Shown: one piece after another, positions 46,560 through 57,371 of the stretch
Position numbering within the stretch: the first letter of the stretch is position 1
Layout of the letters: every line of letters begins with the position of its first letter
Origin: Helichrysum umbraculigerum
Lineage: Eukaryota > Streptophyta > Magnoliopsida > Asterales > Asteraceae
Assembly (NCBI GenBank): GCA_949592205.1
Contig: CATIUR010000015.1
Location: 372,001 to 436,000 of the forward strand
Length of the DNA stretch: 64,000 bases
Direction: 5' to 3'
Program-made: the position numbers and the translations under genes
The notes under the pieces: model-generated
The model's input: only the letters and a program-made list of their open reading frames with translations
What the model was told of the DNA's origin: nothing
Database searches by the model: none

Positions 46560-47594
46560 CTAATTCTCATTTGCAGTGGCTTCATCAAGAACAATCTTAA
46601 GTTTCTTGTGCTCATCTTCTTGCAATGATTTTACAGCAAACTCTTCAGGCACAATTGGCTGCCTATACCGATTCCCGAATAACGTAAACAAAAACATTAC
46701 AATGAATGTACCCAAAGAACCAAAGCCAATTCCAAGTATCAATGCTGCAAGAATCTTGATCACACAATCACTTTCTTTAGAAACAACCTTTATCTGCTGT
46801 TCTTGATTAAATTTCGAATTCATCGGATCCAGCGGCTCAGAATGCATCCAATCAGGAGCTCGAGATGCTTTAAATCTCCAAGAATCAACTTTGCAGGTTT
46901 TTGAAGAATTTCCATTTGATGAACTCAATCCCACAAATACCCCTTCATTATTAGGCCAAATCTTCAACAGATCAATTTGTACAAAAAGTTGAGGATCGAT
47001 AGGTCGACTGCTGCCAAATTTATTGAACCTAACCTCCAATCTTCTGGAACCTGGTTGGTAATCGATCCAAGTTTGCATTTTTTCACTACCATTACTCAAC
47101 AAATTGACAGAGGACAAGTTCATTACTTTGACAGACGTGAATGTTGATGAATCAATGGCAATATGATGCTCAAATTCAACATTCAAAAAATTAAGCTTTT
47201 TGTTACTCAAAAGGCCAGATGGGGCAGTATAATCAAACACATTAAGAGGATACCCAAATGGAAACACAACAAAAGACAAAAGATCCCCATTTGAGATGTA
47301 AAAAGTAAAGTATGTAGAAATTGATACCAATTTCTTGGGGATTCCACTATGAATCTTGATGGGTGTTTTGTAAATCACTCTGCCAACACTAGAAGGCGAT
47401 GGGGCAGTGAGTTGTAATGAAGAACCGCCATTAACGACCTTTGCATCTCCATAAAAAGCAAGAAAGGTTGCATTTTTACCAAAGTTGTCAAGAGAAAATG
47501 AAGTGTTGAAGTCTGCAATTAGAGATTTGAAGAAGAAAGTAGTTAAAATATAAAGGGTAAGGATGAAGGATCTTGAGATTGAAAAAACCGCCAT
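46560..47594 (-). CDS. legume-lectin-domain membrane protein, no kinase
   Basis: This is a 344-residue, single-exon protein. Residues 1-27 are a signal peptide. About 28-245 form a legume-lectin beta-sandwich (FSLDNF near the start, VFVGLSSSNG and the closing SWRF near its end). A single transmembrane helix lies at about 280-306 (IKILAALILGIGFGSLGTFI), followed by a 38-residue cytoplasmic tail. L-type lectin receptor kinases have the same outside but carry a kinase; here there is none and no open kinase sequence follows. The loop after NVEFEH, which in sugar-binding legume lectins carries the Ca/Mn-binding Asp and Asn, is shortened to HHIAID. The metal site is therefore probably absent and sugar binding is doubtful. 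It resembles the Arabidopsis Concanavalin A-like lectin family protein At3g09190 (from memory), which fits its position near a PTAC13 homologue. Confidence 0.88.
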   Translation of the reverse strand: MAVFSISRSFILTLYILTTFFFKSLIADFNTSFSLDNFGKNATFLAFYGDAKVVNGGSSLQLTAPSPSSVGRVIYKTPIKIHSGIPKKLVSISTYFTFYISNGDLLSFVVFPFGYPLNVFDYTAPSGLLSNKKLNFLNVEFEHHIAIDSSTFTSVKVMNLSSVNLLSNGSEKMQTWIDYQPGSRRLEVRFNKFGSSRPIDPQLFVQIDLLKIWPNNEGVFVGLSSSNGNSSKTCKVDSWRFKASRAPDWMHSEPLDPMNSKFNQEQQIKVVSKESDCVIKILAALILGIGFGSLGTFIVMFLFTLFGNRYRQPIVPEEFAVKSLQEDEHKKLKIVLDEATANEN

Positions 47595-48101
47595 GACCTG
47601 TGATCTGGATGTTTCTAGCAGGATAAATATGAAGAAGGAACCATAGTTAGGGTTTTGAGAAGATGGTGATTTTTATTATTGAATTGAATAAAAATAAAAA
47701 TGGGGAAGAGAGAAAATTGGAGGTTGTGAGAATTAAATGTGGGTGGTGTGGTATTTAATTAACTGGTTTCTCTGCTGCAGTGCTTTTGTCTCTCCTTTTT
47801 TGCTTGCTTTGCTTCTGTCTGTTCAGTGTTTGTTTGACTGGTTGCTGTTTTGTTGTTAAAAACAAAACAAGTGGGGTGGTGATGGGGCTACAACAACTTC
47901 ACAATTATGCCCCCTTTATTTTCCCTGCATATTTCAACTACCTACCTTTATTTTCTCTATGAAAATGGAAGCAACCATGATACGAATGCATACAATATCT
48001 TGCATCTAAGAATACAATTAGTATTTTTGTCCAAATGAAACTAATCATAATTCTGAATAGATGATACTTTGTCATTTTAATACATTACGCTTCATACAAC
48101 A
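47595..48101. other. upstream region of lectin gene
   Basis: Contains the presumed minus-strand promoter and leader. No TATA box stands out and no other gene is seen. Confidence 0.5.
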
Positions 48102-48111
48102 AAGGTTACGT

Positions 48112-48936
48112 GAGTAAGGTTTAAATGAGTACACCAATTTTGAGTGAGAATGAGGAACCAATAGATTTATGTCATGTGTCACTTTATTCTCTTTCATCCA
48201 CATTTTTTAAAATTAAATATCTCACAAACGGTAAGTCAAAAAATCATGAAAATTGCACCATAAAAATCAGCGTTTTCTCCTCTTCCATTTGCCGTCCCTC
48301 AAGGCATACTTTCGACAACTTTTTTTTTCTTCCATTTTTTGATGGGTTTTACAAATTAGTAACACATGTGTTAGTGATTGGTTATACATTTAATTTGTGA
48401 TTAAGGTTAGGGTTTATGGTTAGGGTTTAGTAGGGTTTAGGGTTTATTAGGGTTTAGGGTTTAGTAGGGTTTAAGGTTTAGGTTTAGTATGATTTAGGGT
48501 TTAGAGTTTTGTAAAACGTTTAGGGTTTAGGGTTTGGGGTTTAGGGGTTAGGGTTTAGGGTTTGAGGTTTGGGGTTTCGAGGAGAAACCCCAAACCTCAA
48601 ACCCTAAACCCTAACCCCTAACCCCTAAACCCCAAACCCTAAACGCAACACTGTAACACATGTGTTAGTAAATGTGAAACCCACCAAAAAAATGAAAAAA
48701 AAAGAAAAATTTCGTCGAAAGTATGCATTGAGGGATGACAAATCGAAGAGGAGAAAACGCTGAATTTAATGGTGCAATTTTCATAATTTTTGGTTTTGTC
48801 GTTTGGGATTGGGAGATAATTGATGTTGGAGGTAAATGGGTTTTGTACATGTGGAACATTCTCTTTGTACACATGGCTTGATATCATTGGTTCTCTCATT
48901 CTCACACAAATTCCTATTTTCATTTGAACCCTACCC
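48112..48936. mobile_element. MULE-like foldback element (825 bp) with telomere-like core
   Basis: The left end GAGTAAGGTTTAAATG and the complement of the right end, GGGTAGGGTTCAAATG, start two long imperfect inverted arms (about 48112-48570 and 48585-48936). A 10-bp direct repeat AAGGTTACGT flanks the element (48102-48111 and 48937-48946), in the 8-10-bp range of Mutator-like elements. The arms share GTGAGAATGAG..CCAATAGA and TCATGAAAATTGCACCAT...CGTTTTCTCCTCTTC. They meet in an inverted array of TTTAGGG-like repeats. There is no transposase. Confidence 0.85.
48403..48653. repeat. inverted telomere-like (TTTAGGG)n array
   Basis: Degenerate GGGTTTA-type repeats on the left (48403-48576) turn at about 48580 into CCCTAAA/CCCCAAA-type repeats on the right (to 48648), making a large hairpin. 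Plant telomere repeats are TTTAGGG. Variants here include TAGTAGGGTTTAGGG and GGTTTGGGGTTTAGG. Confidence 0.9.
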
Positions 48937-48946
48937 AAGGTTACGT

Positions 48947-49260
48947 ATCAACTCATATAATGACACGTCTGATCCTTATTTCAATTTGATTTGCTCATCT
49001 CATATTTCACCAATGGTAGCTTTCTAGGTCTAACATGATTGTTACTTTCTAAGGTTTCCAATAATGCAAAAGTTATCATTGACGATTGATATAGTTTTTG
49101 ACTCAACATAGTTATGAGAGGCCGGGTGTTTTAAGGTTGAATTGCATGCTATATTATGTTTTATCACACAAATTTTGGCTGGTTTTTAGCACTATAAGAA
49201 TGCATGGGAAAGAGTTGTAATTACACTATACGTAAGGGGTGTATATCGAAATTAACCAGT
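48947..49260. other. intergenic spacer between transposons
   Basis: No gene or repeat is recognised. Confidence 0.5.
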
Positions 49261-49268
49261 GTTTTTAC

Positions 49269-49591
49269 TAGGGGTGTGCAAAAACCGGTACGTACCGACA
49301 GAACCGGAAAACCGAACCGGTACCGGCCCGAACCGTACCGAACCGTCCATGTTTCGGTTCGGTTCTCGGTTCTAGTTTTTAAGCAATTTCGGTATTCGGT
49401 TCGGTACGGTTCGGATTAGTTTGGGCAATTTTCAACGTAAAAACCGGTTCCATACCGGTACCGTACCAGAACCGGACCGAACCGCTATATCACCGGTACG
49501 GTTCTCGGTTCGTATATTTGTAGTTTGTCGGTTCTCGGTACGGTTCGGTTCAGGCCGGTTCTAGCCGGTTCGGTTCGTTTGCACAGGCCTA
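49269..49591. mobile_element. hAT-type MITE (323 bp), TSD GTTTTTAC
   Basis: The ends TAGGGGTGTGCAAA and TAGGCCTGTGCAAA (complement of the right end) are inverted repeats flanked by a perfect 8-bp duplication GTTTTTAC (49261-49268 and 49592-49599). The interior is a dense set of ACCGGT and CGGTTC repeats in both orientations. It is non-coding and shares its end type with the element at 9175-16554. Confidence 0.93.
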
Positions 49592-49709
49592 GTTTTTACT
49601 AGTATTATACTTTAAACCTTCCTTTTCCTCCTCCCAACAACGAGATAGTATCACACAGCTGTCACATGACGATACATTTTACATTGTGCCCGTTCACTTT
49701 TAGTAATTA

Positions 49710-50033
49710 GAGCACTCGGAGTGGCACCGTTTTCGTCAAAATTATCCGTCGAGAACGCCGTAAAACGGCGTTCTGCCATTCCGAGACGGCGTTCTCGACG
49801 CCGTTTTGCGACCAAAATCTTCTGCACGACGCTGAACGGTTCGGTTTCCTCATTTTTTTAATGTTTTTTTTTTGTTTTTTTTTTCTTTTTTAGTCTTAAC
49901 ATGTTATTTAAAAAAAAAAAAAAAAAAAAAACTCCAGAACACTGTCCAGAACACTGTTACCACTCCACAAAATCCTCACCACAAAATTCTCACTCAGAAC
50001 ACCGTGTTTAGGCCGTCACCACTCCGTGTGCTC
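49710..50033. mobile_element. PIF/Harbinger-type MITE (324 bp), TSD TTA
   Basis: GAGCACTCGGAGTGG at the left and the complement GAGCACACGGAGTGG at the right are flanked by TTA (49707-49709 and 50034-50036). Internal GAGAACGCCGTAAAACGGCGTTCT is a strong hairpin. It is related to 19491-19976, with a poly(A) tract at about 49910-49930. Confidence 0.85.
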
Positions 50034-50036
50034 TTA

Positions 50037-50770
50037 CAAACTTTACCGTGTGTAGCAAAGCCCCATATGGCCATATTGCCCATCGTTTTCTATACGTGTT
50101 CACTCTAACTAAATATAAATATCTGCTAATTACATTTTTCCGCTAATCAGATACTATCTCTATCTATTAAAACCTCTTTCAATTGAATGTAAGTTGTAAC
50201 ATGAAAATAAACATTTATCTGAAACAACCTAAAATAGCAATGTCAACACTTATAGTAAGATAGTACGAGTACAAAATATTTTTAATAAAGTAACGTAGGA
50301 GTTATTATATACATTCCTTATTTGCCAAATTGGAAATGTCAAAAGTTATACCATGTAATATGTTATTCTTAAACTTCAGGATGACAAAACCTTACAAAAA
50401 ATTGAGTATTAATAGATAGGAGTTGGGTAAAGATAATCAAGAAAATAAGGGTTTAAATAAATGAAAAATATATGAAAACTACAAAGGAATTGCATAACAA
50501 ATCAGATTCGTCCGACAAAGGAATGGGATATTCTCTACCGTTAGTTAACTTCTAGACTATGGGTAAGTTTGGTATATGAAGAATGATGTTGATAAAAGGG
50601 TTGTTTACTTTATTTATTTATTTATTGTTATTATTATTTTTTATTGGGTAAAAACGTAATAATATATTGATAAAGGATCTAACGATCCAGGTGATACATT
50701 ATTAAGGTTGCAAGATGTCAACCAAATCTGATACATTGCAAATTGCAATTGCAATTAAAATTGAAACGAC
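50037..50770. other. intergenic, AT-rich
   Basis: No gene is seen. CAATTGCAATT-like repeats lie near 50740. Confidence 0.5.
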
Positions 50771-50773
50771 TCT

Positions 50774-51194
50774 GGCTATGTTTGGCACGCACCTTTTTAG
50801 AGCTTATGGGAGCTTGTAGCTTGTAGCTTGTGACTTATGGTTTTCATAAGCTCTGTTTGGCTGAGTAGCTTATGAGTAGCTTATGGTTTTCATAAGCTCC
50901 AAAACCATAAGCTGCTTGAAGTAGCTTATGGAAGTAGCTTGTAGCTTGTGGCTTATGAAATTACATAAATACCCTCCATATAATTATATATCATCTTTTA
51001 AAATTAATATATTTGTCATTTTATGTCATTTTACATTCATAAGCTACAAGCTCCAGCTACTCTACCAAACACAAATATAACCAAAAGCTACCAACTACCA
51101 GCTCCAGCTACAAGCTACTTGTTTCAGCTACCAGCTACAAGCTACCAGCTCCAGCTACAAGCTTCAGCTACCAGCTAGTTGTGCCAAACATACA
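50774..51194. mobile_element. inverted-repeat MITE made of AGCTTGTAGC units
   Basis: The ends GGCTATGTTTGGCACG and (complement) GTATGTTTGGCACAAC form inverted repeats. The left half is built of AGCTTGTAGCTT and the right half of AGCTACAAGCT, so the whole folds back on itself. No clear target duplication was found; the ends suggest hAT-like. Confidence 0.65.
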
Positions 51195-51353
51195 ACTAAT
51201 TGAAATACACGGGGAAAAATATATCAGAGAACGTGATTGATAGCCGCTTGAACTTGACGGTTGGACTCGAATCTTGATGTTGAAAACACAAAGCATCCCA
51301 AGCTACCATAAAGTCACTTAATCCCCACACCTAACCAACCGAACACATTTGCA

Positions 51354-52241
51354 TTTTAATCCTTCAACTTCCTTTTTTAATGTTTTAACACTTTGATTTA
51401 TAAGTTGACTAAACTTTGATACTTTTAGTTTGTTTGACCAATTAAAGTAACCCTTTTGATAGTTGCTAACAAGTTTCATTGATGACGTGAACATAAGTTT
51501 TAAAATGGTTTAATCACCAAACTTTCAACTTTAATTCGGTTTAACCCTTCAACATTTTTTTTCCGAATAATTTAACCCTTTACTTAGTGTTTATTATTAT
51601 TATTATTATTATTATTATTTAAAATATAAGTTTAAAAGCTATTTACTTAAATGAAAACATATCATTAAGTAGTTGATGATGTACGTATTAAATGTTTTAT
51701 TATTTTAACAACGGGTAATATTTTTACAAAATATTCTATTTTCTGTCCATTCTAATCATAAAGAATAATATATTTTTATATATAATATGTCACATTATAT
51801 CTCTTTTTTAAAATATTTTTCAGTATATATGATATAATGCTTTATACATTATGTACAATGTGGTTGCAATTATTTTTATTACGTTTTATTTACACAAAAG
51901 TGCATTTATATAATATTGTCATATCTGATAATTCTATTGCAATTTTATTTATAGTAAATGTATGTATATATATAATGTCTTAGTGAATGTTATTTTTTAG
52001 TAGGCGATATAATACTTACGTTTTAGTATGAAATATAGTAATTATTCAGAATAGATTGATATAAAATATATACAAGAGTATGAGAGTAAAATTTTTATTT
52101 ATATGAAACTATAAAGATTAAATTGATTATTGAAAAATTTAAAAGTATTAACATGTGATAATAGGTAGTAATAGTTGTTCTAACATGTCATTTAGATTTA
52201 AAGGGGTTTAAACATTAAAAAGAAGTTGAAGACTAAAAAAA
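51354..52241. mobile_element. possible DNA transposon with about 38-bp terminal inverted repeats
   Basis: The left arm 51354-51392 (TTTTAATCCTTCAACTTCCT then TTTTTAATGTTTTAA) matches the complement of 52204-52241. The interior is AT-rich and non-coding, with a (TTA)n run at 51593-51620. The target duplication is not resolved. Confidence 0.5.
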
Positions 52242-53063
52242 AATGATAATTCAGTGTTTAAACTATTATTAACCCTTTCTAAAACAAGCTCGCTCAATTG
52301 CTCAAATAGTTAAACTCTAGTGCACGGAGTCCGAATATCAATTTTGGGCACACTTAACTTTACTTCACTTGTAAATTGTCTTTAATCTGACAATACCTTT
52401 TCTTATGTGAGATTTATATGACTAAATCACAGCACCCAATAAAATCGTTTCATTACGGTTTTGACTTGGCTGGGTCATTTCACTACTATGATCAGACACA
52501 CCTCACATCACAAGCCTAACAAAGTAAATCAATTTTGAAAGCTCAATAAACCAAATCTCAAAGATGCTGCAAGATCAAATCAGGGCAGTAACATTTAATC
52601 GAACCCCATCAAAACATACATGAGTAGCTACCTCACCCACTTACAGTAGACTTCCTGGTACGTGCACCTACATACACCGTTTACATATGTGATACGTTAT
52701 AAATTCGTCGCAATGAAAATAGGTTGGTAATCATCCAAAGATTGTATTCATTCGATCCACTGAGATCTACAACCAGGCTAAATGATCGTTGAATGGATGG
52801 ATGCAGCTCGTGGGTCGTTACGAGCTTCAGTGATTATACTACTATATCAGGTGGGGTTGGTTCAGAACTTGGGCCACGATAAACTCCATCTGAATTAACA
52901 GAACGAAGCAGCTTTAAAAAGCAGGCCTTTAAGGTACTATATATTAACCCTTACAAATTTGTAAGAAAATGTAAGGCTTCAGTTAGAGAGAAAGATCAAT
53001 GGGGTAGAAGAATGATTCAAGGAACTGGCTTCTTTAGATCAAAATATTAGGTATGTACGTACA
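52242..53063. other. intergenic, includes likely 3' UTR of PTAC13-like gene
   Basis: No other gene is seen. Position 53063 downwards follows the stop of the minus-strand gene. Confidence 0.5.
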
Positions 53064-56000
53064 TCATTTCTGACCTTCTGCAATCTCACTAACATTTAAA
53101 TCTGCTATAGTTTCCTTTCCAAACAACGTGAACCCAACAGTTGCCTGCAAAAAAACCTTGTCATTAATTGCAAATACAAGGCCAATATATAAAAGAAAAT
53201 GAAGGATTCATACCAGTCCTCTTTTTTTGTCTAACTTCTTTATGGTGCCTGAAAAGTCAGCAAAAGTCCCAGACACGATTCGGACATTTGACCCTAGAAG
53301 AGGCCCTGAAGGCTTTCTGGATCGCCTCTTTGTGTCTACTTTTTTAGTTAAAAGTGAAAGCGATTTTTTATCTGACTCAAGAGCACCCGAATGCTCTTCT
53401 TCAAAAGCTTTATCTGATGCTTCCTGTTTTTCCTTCACTTCTTGAAATATTGCTTCCATGTCATCTTCTGATACGGGCCTCGGTTTGTTAATCTGCCGCT
53501 TTCTGCAAATTATTATTAGCAGATTAGCATTTGTATAAAATGTTTACATGTAACAATTTTTGACCAAGGTATCCACCTATATGCATGGTTGTGGACGGTG
53601 TACAAATCACCTCCCAAAATGAAAATATCTGGATTATATGTTGTTTTCCAGTGGGTCAAATGGGTAAATAATACGAACTTGATTGTATTCAAGCACTTAC
53701 AACCTCCTATGCACAAAAAGTTCAGATTATTATCTCAAGATAGTTTTTGAAATCCTTAATTAAGACAAAAAAGAGTCAAGACAGGTCAACCCAACCTGAC
53801 CCCTGTATTAGTACTAATTGTGATCCGGCCTATCCAGTTGTCACCTCTGAATATGTTGAATATTCTAAAACATTCAATTATAAACTGTATACACGATTAA
53901 GAGCTTAAAGTGTGGGTTGGTCTTATGGGTTATGGTGTCTGATTAGGTAAATGACACAAAAAGGTACCTGACTTTATCTGATTGGTGTCGGCGTCGTAAT
54001 GCTATGAAAAATCACAACACAAAAAATAAAAATAAAATTCTCTTTTTGGTGGTGGTTGAAGACTTAGATACCTTAAGTTGATTTAAAATAAAAAATAAAA
54101 AATTTGAATACTCAAAGTGAAAAATTTGGTGAACTCGGGTATCTTTTAGTATCGTTTAACCTGCCTATATTGTTAGTAAAGTAGCTTAGAAATGAGAACC
54201 CACACAAGAGATATTTGCAATTGTAAAGAAAAATAAAAAGAGATCATACGTATTTCCAACCATTCGTCCAACGAATCCTCCAACGCCTTCACAGTCTTCT
54301 TTAATGAAATTGTGGAGTTCCCTATTTAATATGCAATTTAAAAACACGCATCCAGGATACAGAGGCTTTGGTTTGACTGAGATCTTCCCATTCTTCAACT
54401 TATTTTTCTCATAAATAGCTGCAGTAAATACCTGCCATCAATTCAGATATAGTGATTCAGTAGTTGATCGTCTTGTAGGTGTCACTTGACAGCAAAACAA
54501 ACAGTGTAATTATGAAAATGCAAGAAGAACCACTGAACTTGTCACGTCATTGTAAAGATGTAAGAAATTGCCAACTTACATTATTTGTTTTGCATTTTCC
54601 CAGGTAGAATAGTTGGTTTGTAAGTTGAAATGAACTGACTAGTAGCACGGTTCAAAATCTAATCTTAAACGTGGAATGTAACTAAATTGAATGATTTGAT
54701 GGCTGTAAGTGGTTGGGGTTATTTAAGCAAGATCTTGATGGGTATTTGGAAGGATAAAAGAGATTTCTTATAACATGAGACTTTGGAGTTGTCAAATCCA
54801 CCATTCATGCTATATGTGAGTGTAAATGATACTATATATATGAGACTATACACCAGCCTACATGTAACGATACTTAGAATTTATGAAATTCTTCGTCAAC
54901 AAAGTGTCTAAAAACGTCTTTTCATGTTTCCTGTCCAATAATATATGTTCAGAATTACTTTACTACCTCATGTCTTTTTAATAAATAGTGGCTCCCTAGC
55001 TGGTTCCGAAGATAGGGAGTATGCAAAGTAAACAAGGTTCAATCCCCACATGCCTAAAGAAGGAATCTAATTTATTAGAAAAAATTTCTTAGTGATGGTG
55101 GATAAGTTGGTTCGGGCACCATCTGAGTGGGCAGGTAGGTGAGCTTGATTTACCTCTCACGTCATGGGCCAGGGTGGTCTGGCGTGAGTCGGTTTGGGTT
55201 TCTATGCAAGAAGATTATGCTAATGCATCTCAATAAAGAAGTAGCACACATCAGGACAGAAGAGTGGAACCCACAAGTTAATTACAAATATATATATCCT
55301 GGCTCAAGATCAAGATGATGTTAACACATTTCACTCCATTTTCATTCAAAGTTTTCGTTACACTTGGAGTGTCTTAATATACGAACATAGTACTGTTTCA
55401 AGATGAAAAGTAGATATTAGAAAGATTTCACGCCTACTGTAATGCTAGTTTTAAAGTTTATAAATTAAAGAATGAGTTTCAGGGGAAGTGCAGGACGTAT
55501 GGCATGAAAATTGGAATGGTGATTGCCCAACAAAAATCGGTGTGTTTCTGTTTGTATTGGGGAGTAATGGTAATAGTAACAAAAAGTTAAACAGTAACAG
55601 TCTGGGAAATGGGTTGTTTCTACCCTCTATGTTAATAAAGTGTTGTGGTGAATGAGTATTCGAGCGTAGGGATGAATGCTGAATGTAATGTGAGATTGAA
55701 AAGGTAGGGAAAGTAAGTACATTTGAGCAGCATCAATTAACCCGAAATGATGAGAGCAATTAACAACAACAACAGTATGAGACTATGAGCATGAATAGTA
55801 AGTGTGTTAAGTAAGTGATAACAAAGTAAGTGACGAACGAGGTTTTCCTCTAATCTAAAATGAATCATCAAATAAATGAATGAAATAAAAAAGGGTGGGT
55901 GTAGTAGTAAGGTTACCTTGAATTGGGAATCAGGGAAATTCTTGTGAAGGGACTGCATCAAGCGTTCAACGGTATCCTTACCTTTAGCCCTGGAGACCTT

Positions 56001-56357
56001 AAGGATCCACCATTGAGGACCCAAAACAGCCAATTTGTCAAGGTTAAGCTCCTCCTTCCATGAATTGAATTGTTTCTTGGGTTTCTGCAGAAGCTTCTCT
56101 TCGACCTCTTCCCTCCAATTATAACTTTTATTCTTGTCTCGTTTCTCGTTTCTCAATCCCCTTTTCTCTTTAGCTGTCATATTCATATTCAATTCTTGTT
56201 GTTCCAACAAACAAGACTGAACCAGTGTTGCCCTCCTCCTAACAGTAACAACAAGTGTTGAGGGTTTGTTAGTGTTAATTGGGGGAATATGAAAATGGAA
56301 GGGGATAGAACGACGCCATGAAACAATAACTTCTTGATTATTCATCATCATCGTCAT
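53064..56357 (-). CDS. PTAC13: plastid NusG-like protein (PTAC13 homologue), four exons
   Basis: The minus-strand exons are 56357-55917, 54431-54250, 53502-53214 and 53144-53064. All introns are GT-AG and the sum is 993 nt, giving 330 residues. PTAC13 is a component of the plastid transcriptionally active chromosome, a NusG/Spt5-like factor acting with plastid RNA polymerase. Residues 1-50 are basic and Ser/Thr-rich, fitting a chloroplast transit peptide. A charged spacer (about 58-105) precedes the NGN domain (about 112-208), which starts QWWILKVSRAKGKD and includes KPLYPGCVFLNC. An acidic linker follows. The KOW domain lies at about 275-310 (GSNVRIVSGTFADFSGTIKKL), split by the last intron. 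The first intron, about 1.5 kb, contains a possible SINE. Length matches the family. The neighbouring lectin gene supports the assignment by synteny. Confidence 0.92.
54989..55250 (+). mobile_element. possible SINE in PTAC13 intron 1
   Basis: GGCTCCCTAGCTGGTTCCGA (54991) resembles a degenerate tRNA A box. GGTTCAATCCCCACATGCC (55035) is a good B box at about the right spacing. A tRNA-unrelated tail with GGTTCGGGCACCATCTGAGT follows. Together this is the layout of a tRNA-derived SINE. The 3' end and target duplication are not certain. Confidence 0.45.
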
Positions 56358-56504
56358 TCTATCCGATTCCTGTGTTTTGGTTTCCGATTCACCAATGTTA
56401 TCCCTTTTACGGACTACTCTATTATTTTCTTATCCTATTTTTACATTAATAATATTAATATTTATTATTATTACAATATTTTTTAGATTTTAGAACACAT
56501 AAGT
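56358..56504 (-). other. promoter-side spacer of PTAC13-like gene
   Basis: Short 5' flank of the gene, bounded upstream by an inverted-repeat element. No clear TATA box is seen. Confidence 0.4.
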
Positions 56505-56897
56505 ACGGTGTGTTTGGCAACCATATTTGAGGGAATTATGGGGATTCTAGGAGATTGAGATTCTCATTTTTAGAATCTCAATCCCTTTAAATTAATAAGC
56601 CTTGTTTGGCATGAAAATTAGAAGAATGATTATTTAAAAAAGAATTCCCTAAATTAGAAGCTAGTTTAATTAGCTTATTTAGAGAATCTCCATCCCCAAT
56701 TTATTAAATTACTATATTATCCTTTTTCTAATTATTAAAATTTAAAAGTTATAATATATGATGCCCTTTTATTTCATTTTACATCAATAAACTCCATCTC
56801 CAACTAGTTTGCCAAACACTTATTGGAAAATAAAAACTCCAGCTCCAGCTTCTAGCTTCCATCTCCATCTACAGCTAATTTCACCAAACACACCCGT
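56505..56897. mobile_element. inverted-repeat MITE (about 393 bp)
   Basis: The left end ACGGTGTGTTTGGCAA and the complement of the right end, ACGGGTGTGTTTGGTGAA, form terminal inverted repeats. The interior contains TCCATCTCCA/AGATTGAGATTCT repeats. The target duplication is unclear. It sits about 150 bp upstream of the PTAC13 start and could overlap its promoter. Confidence 0.6.
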
Positions 56898-57366
56898 ATA
56901 ATAGCAAATTATGTTTATCATGAGTATTCGTTTTTTATATAAATTCTCATTATCTCCTAATCTAATATCAATATTGATTGATAGTTCGTACACCATGTTT
57001 TAAATTAAAATCATGTTCAAGTGAAAGATTATTACACCCCTTACTCAAAAATGTTTAGAGAAGATTCATATACCTGTGTATTTCCATGTTAACTAGATTA
57101 TAACCCGCAAAATTTGTGAGCTGGATCATTCTATTGTATTCAATGTGTACACCAAACGAAACAAATAAACAGGATCAGAAGTAATGCATTCGAAATTTAT
57201 GACATGGTGTTGTCTTCAACATCATAACATGATTTACCGTATCTATACATAATCACACTTTATCAACCTTTCTTTTAACAAATTTAATAAACAGAAAACA
57301 AACCAAAATCTGATTTACAAAGACAGTCCTCACCAATCTACTAAGCATGTATTAATTCTTACGAAG
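56898..57366. other. intergenic, AT-rich
   Basis: GTTTAGAGAAGATTCATATACCTG (57052) resembles 62018-62045, so a diverged dispersed repeat is present. ATTATAACCCGCAAAATTTG (57109) looks like a Helitron-like hairpin end. Confidence 0.4.
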
Positions 57367-57371
57367 CGAAA

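Noticed and set aside
48639..48938. 99-codon minus-strand frame
   Set aside because: It lies within one arm of the foldback element, and the other arm encodes a decayed version of the same sequence; it is part of the inverted repeat.
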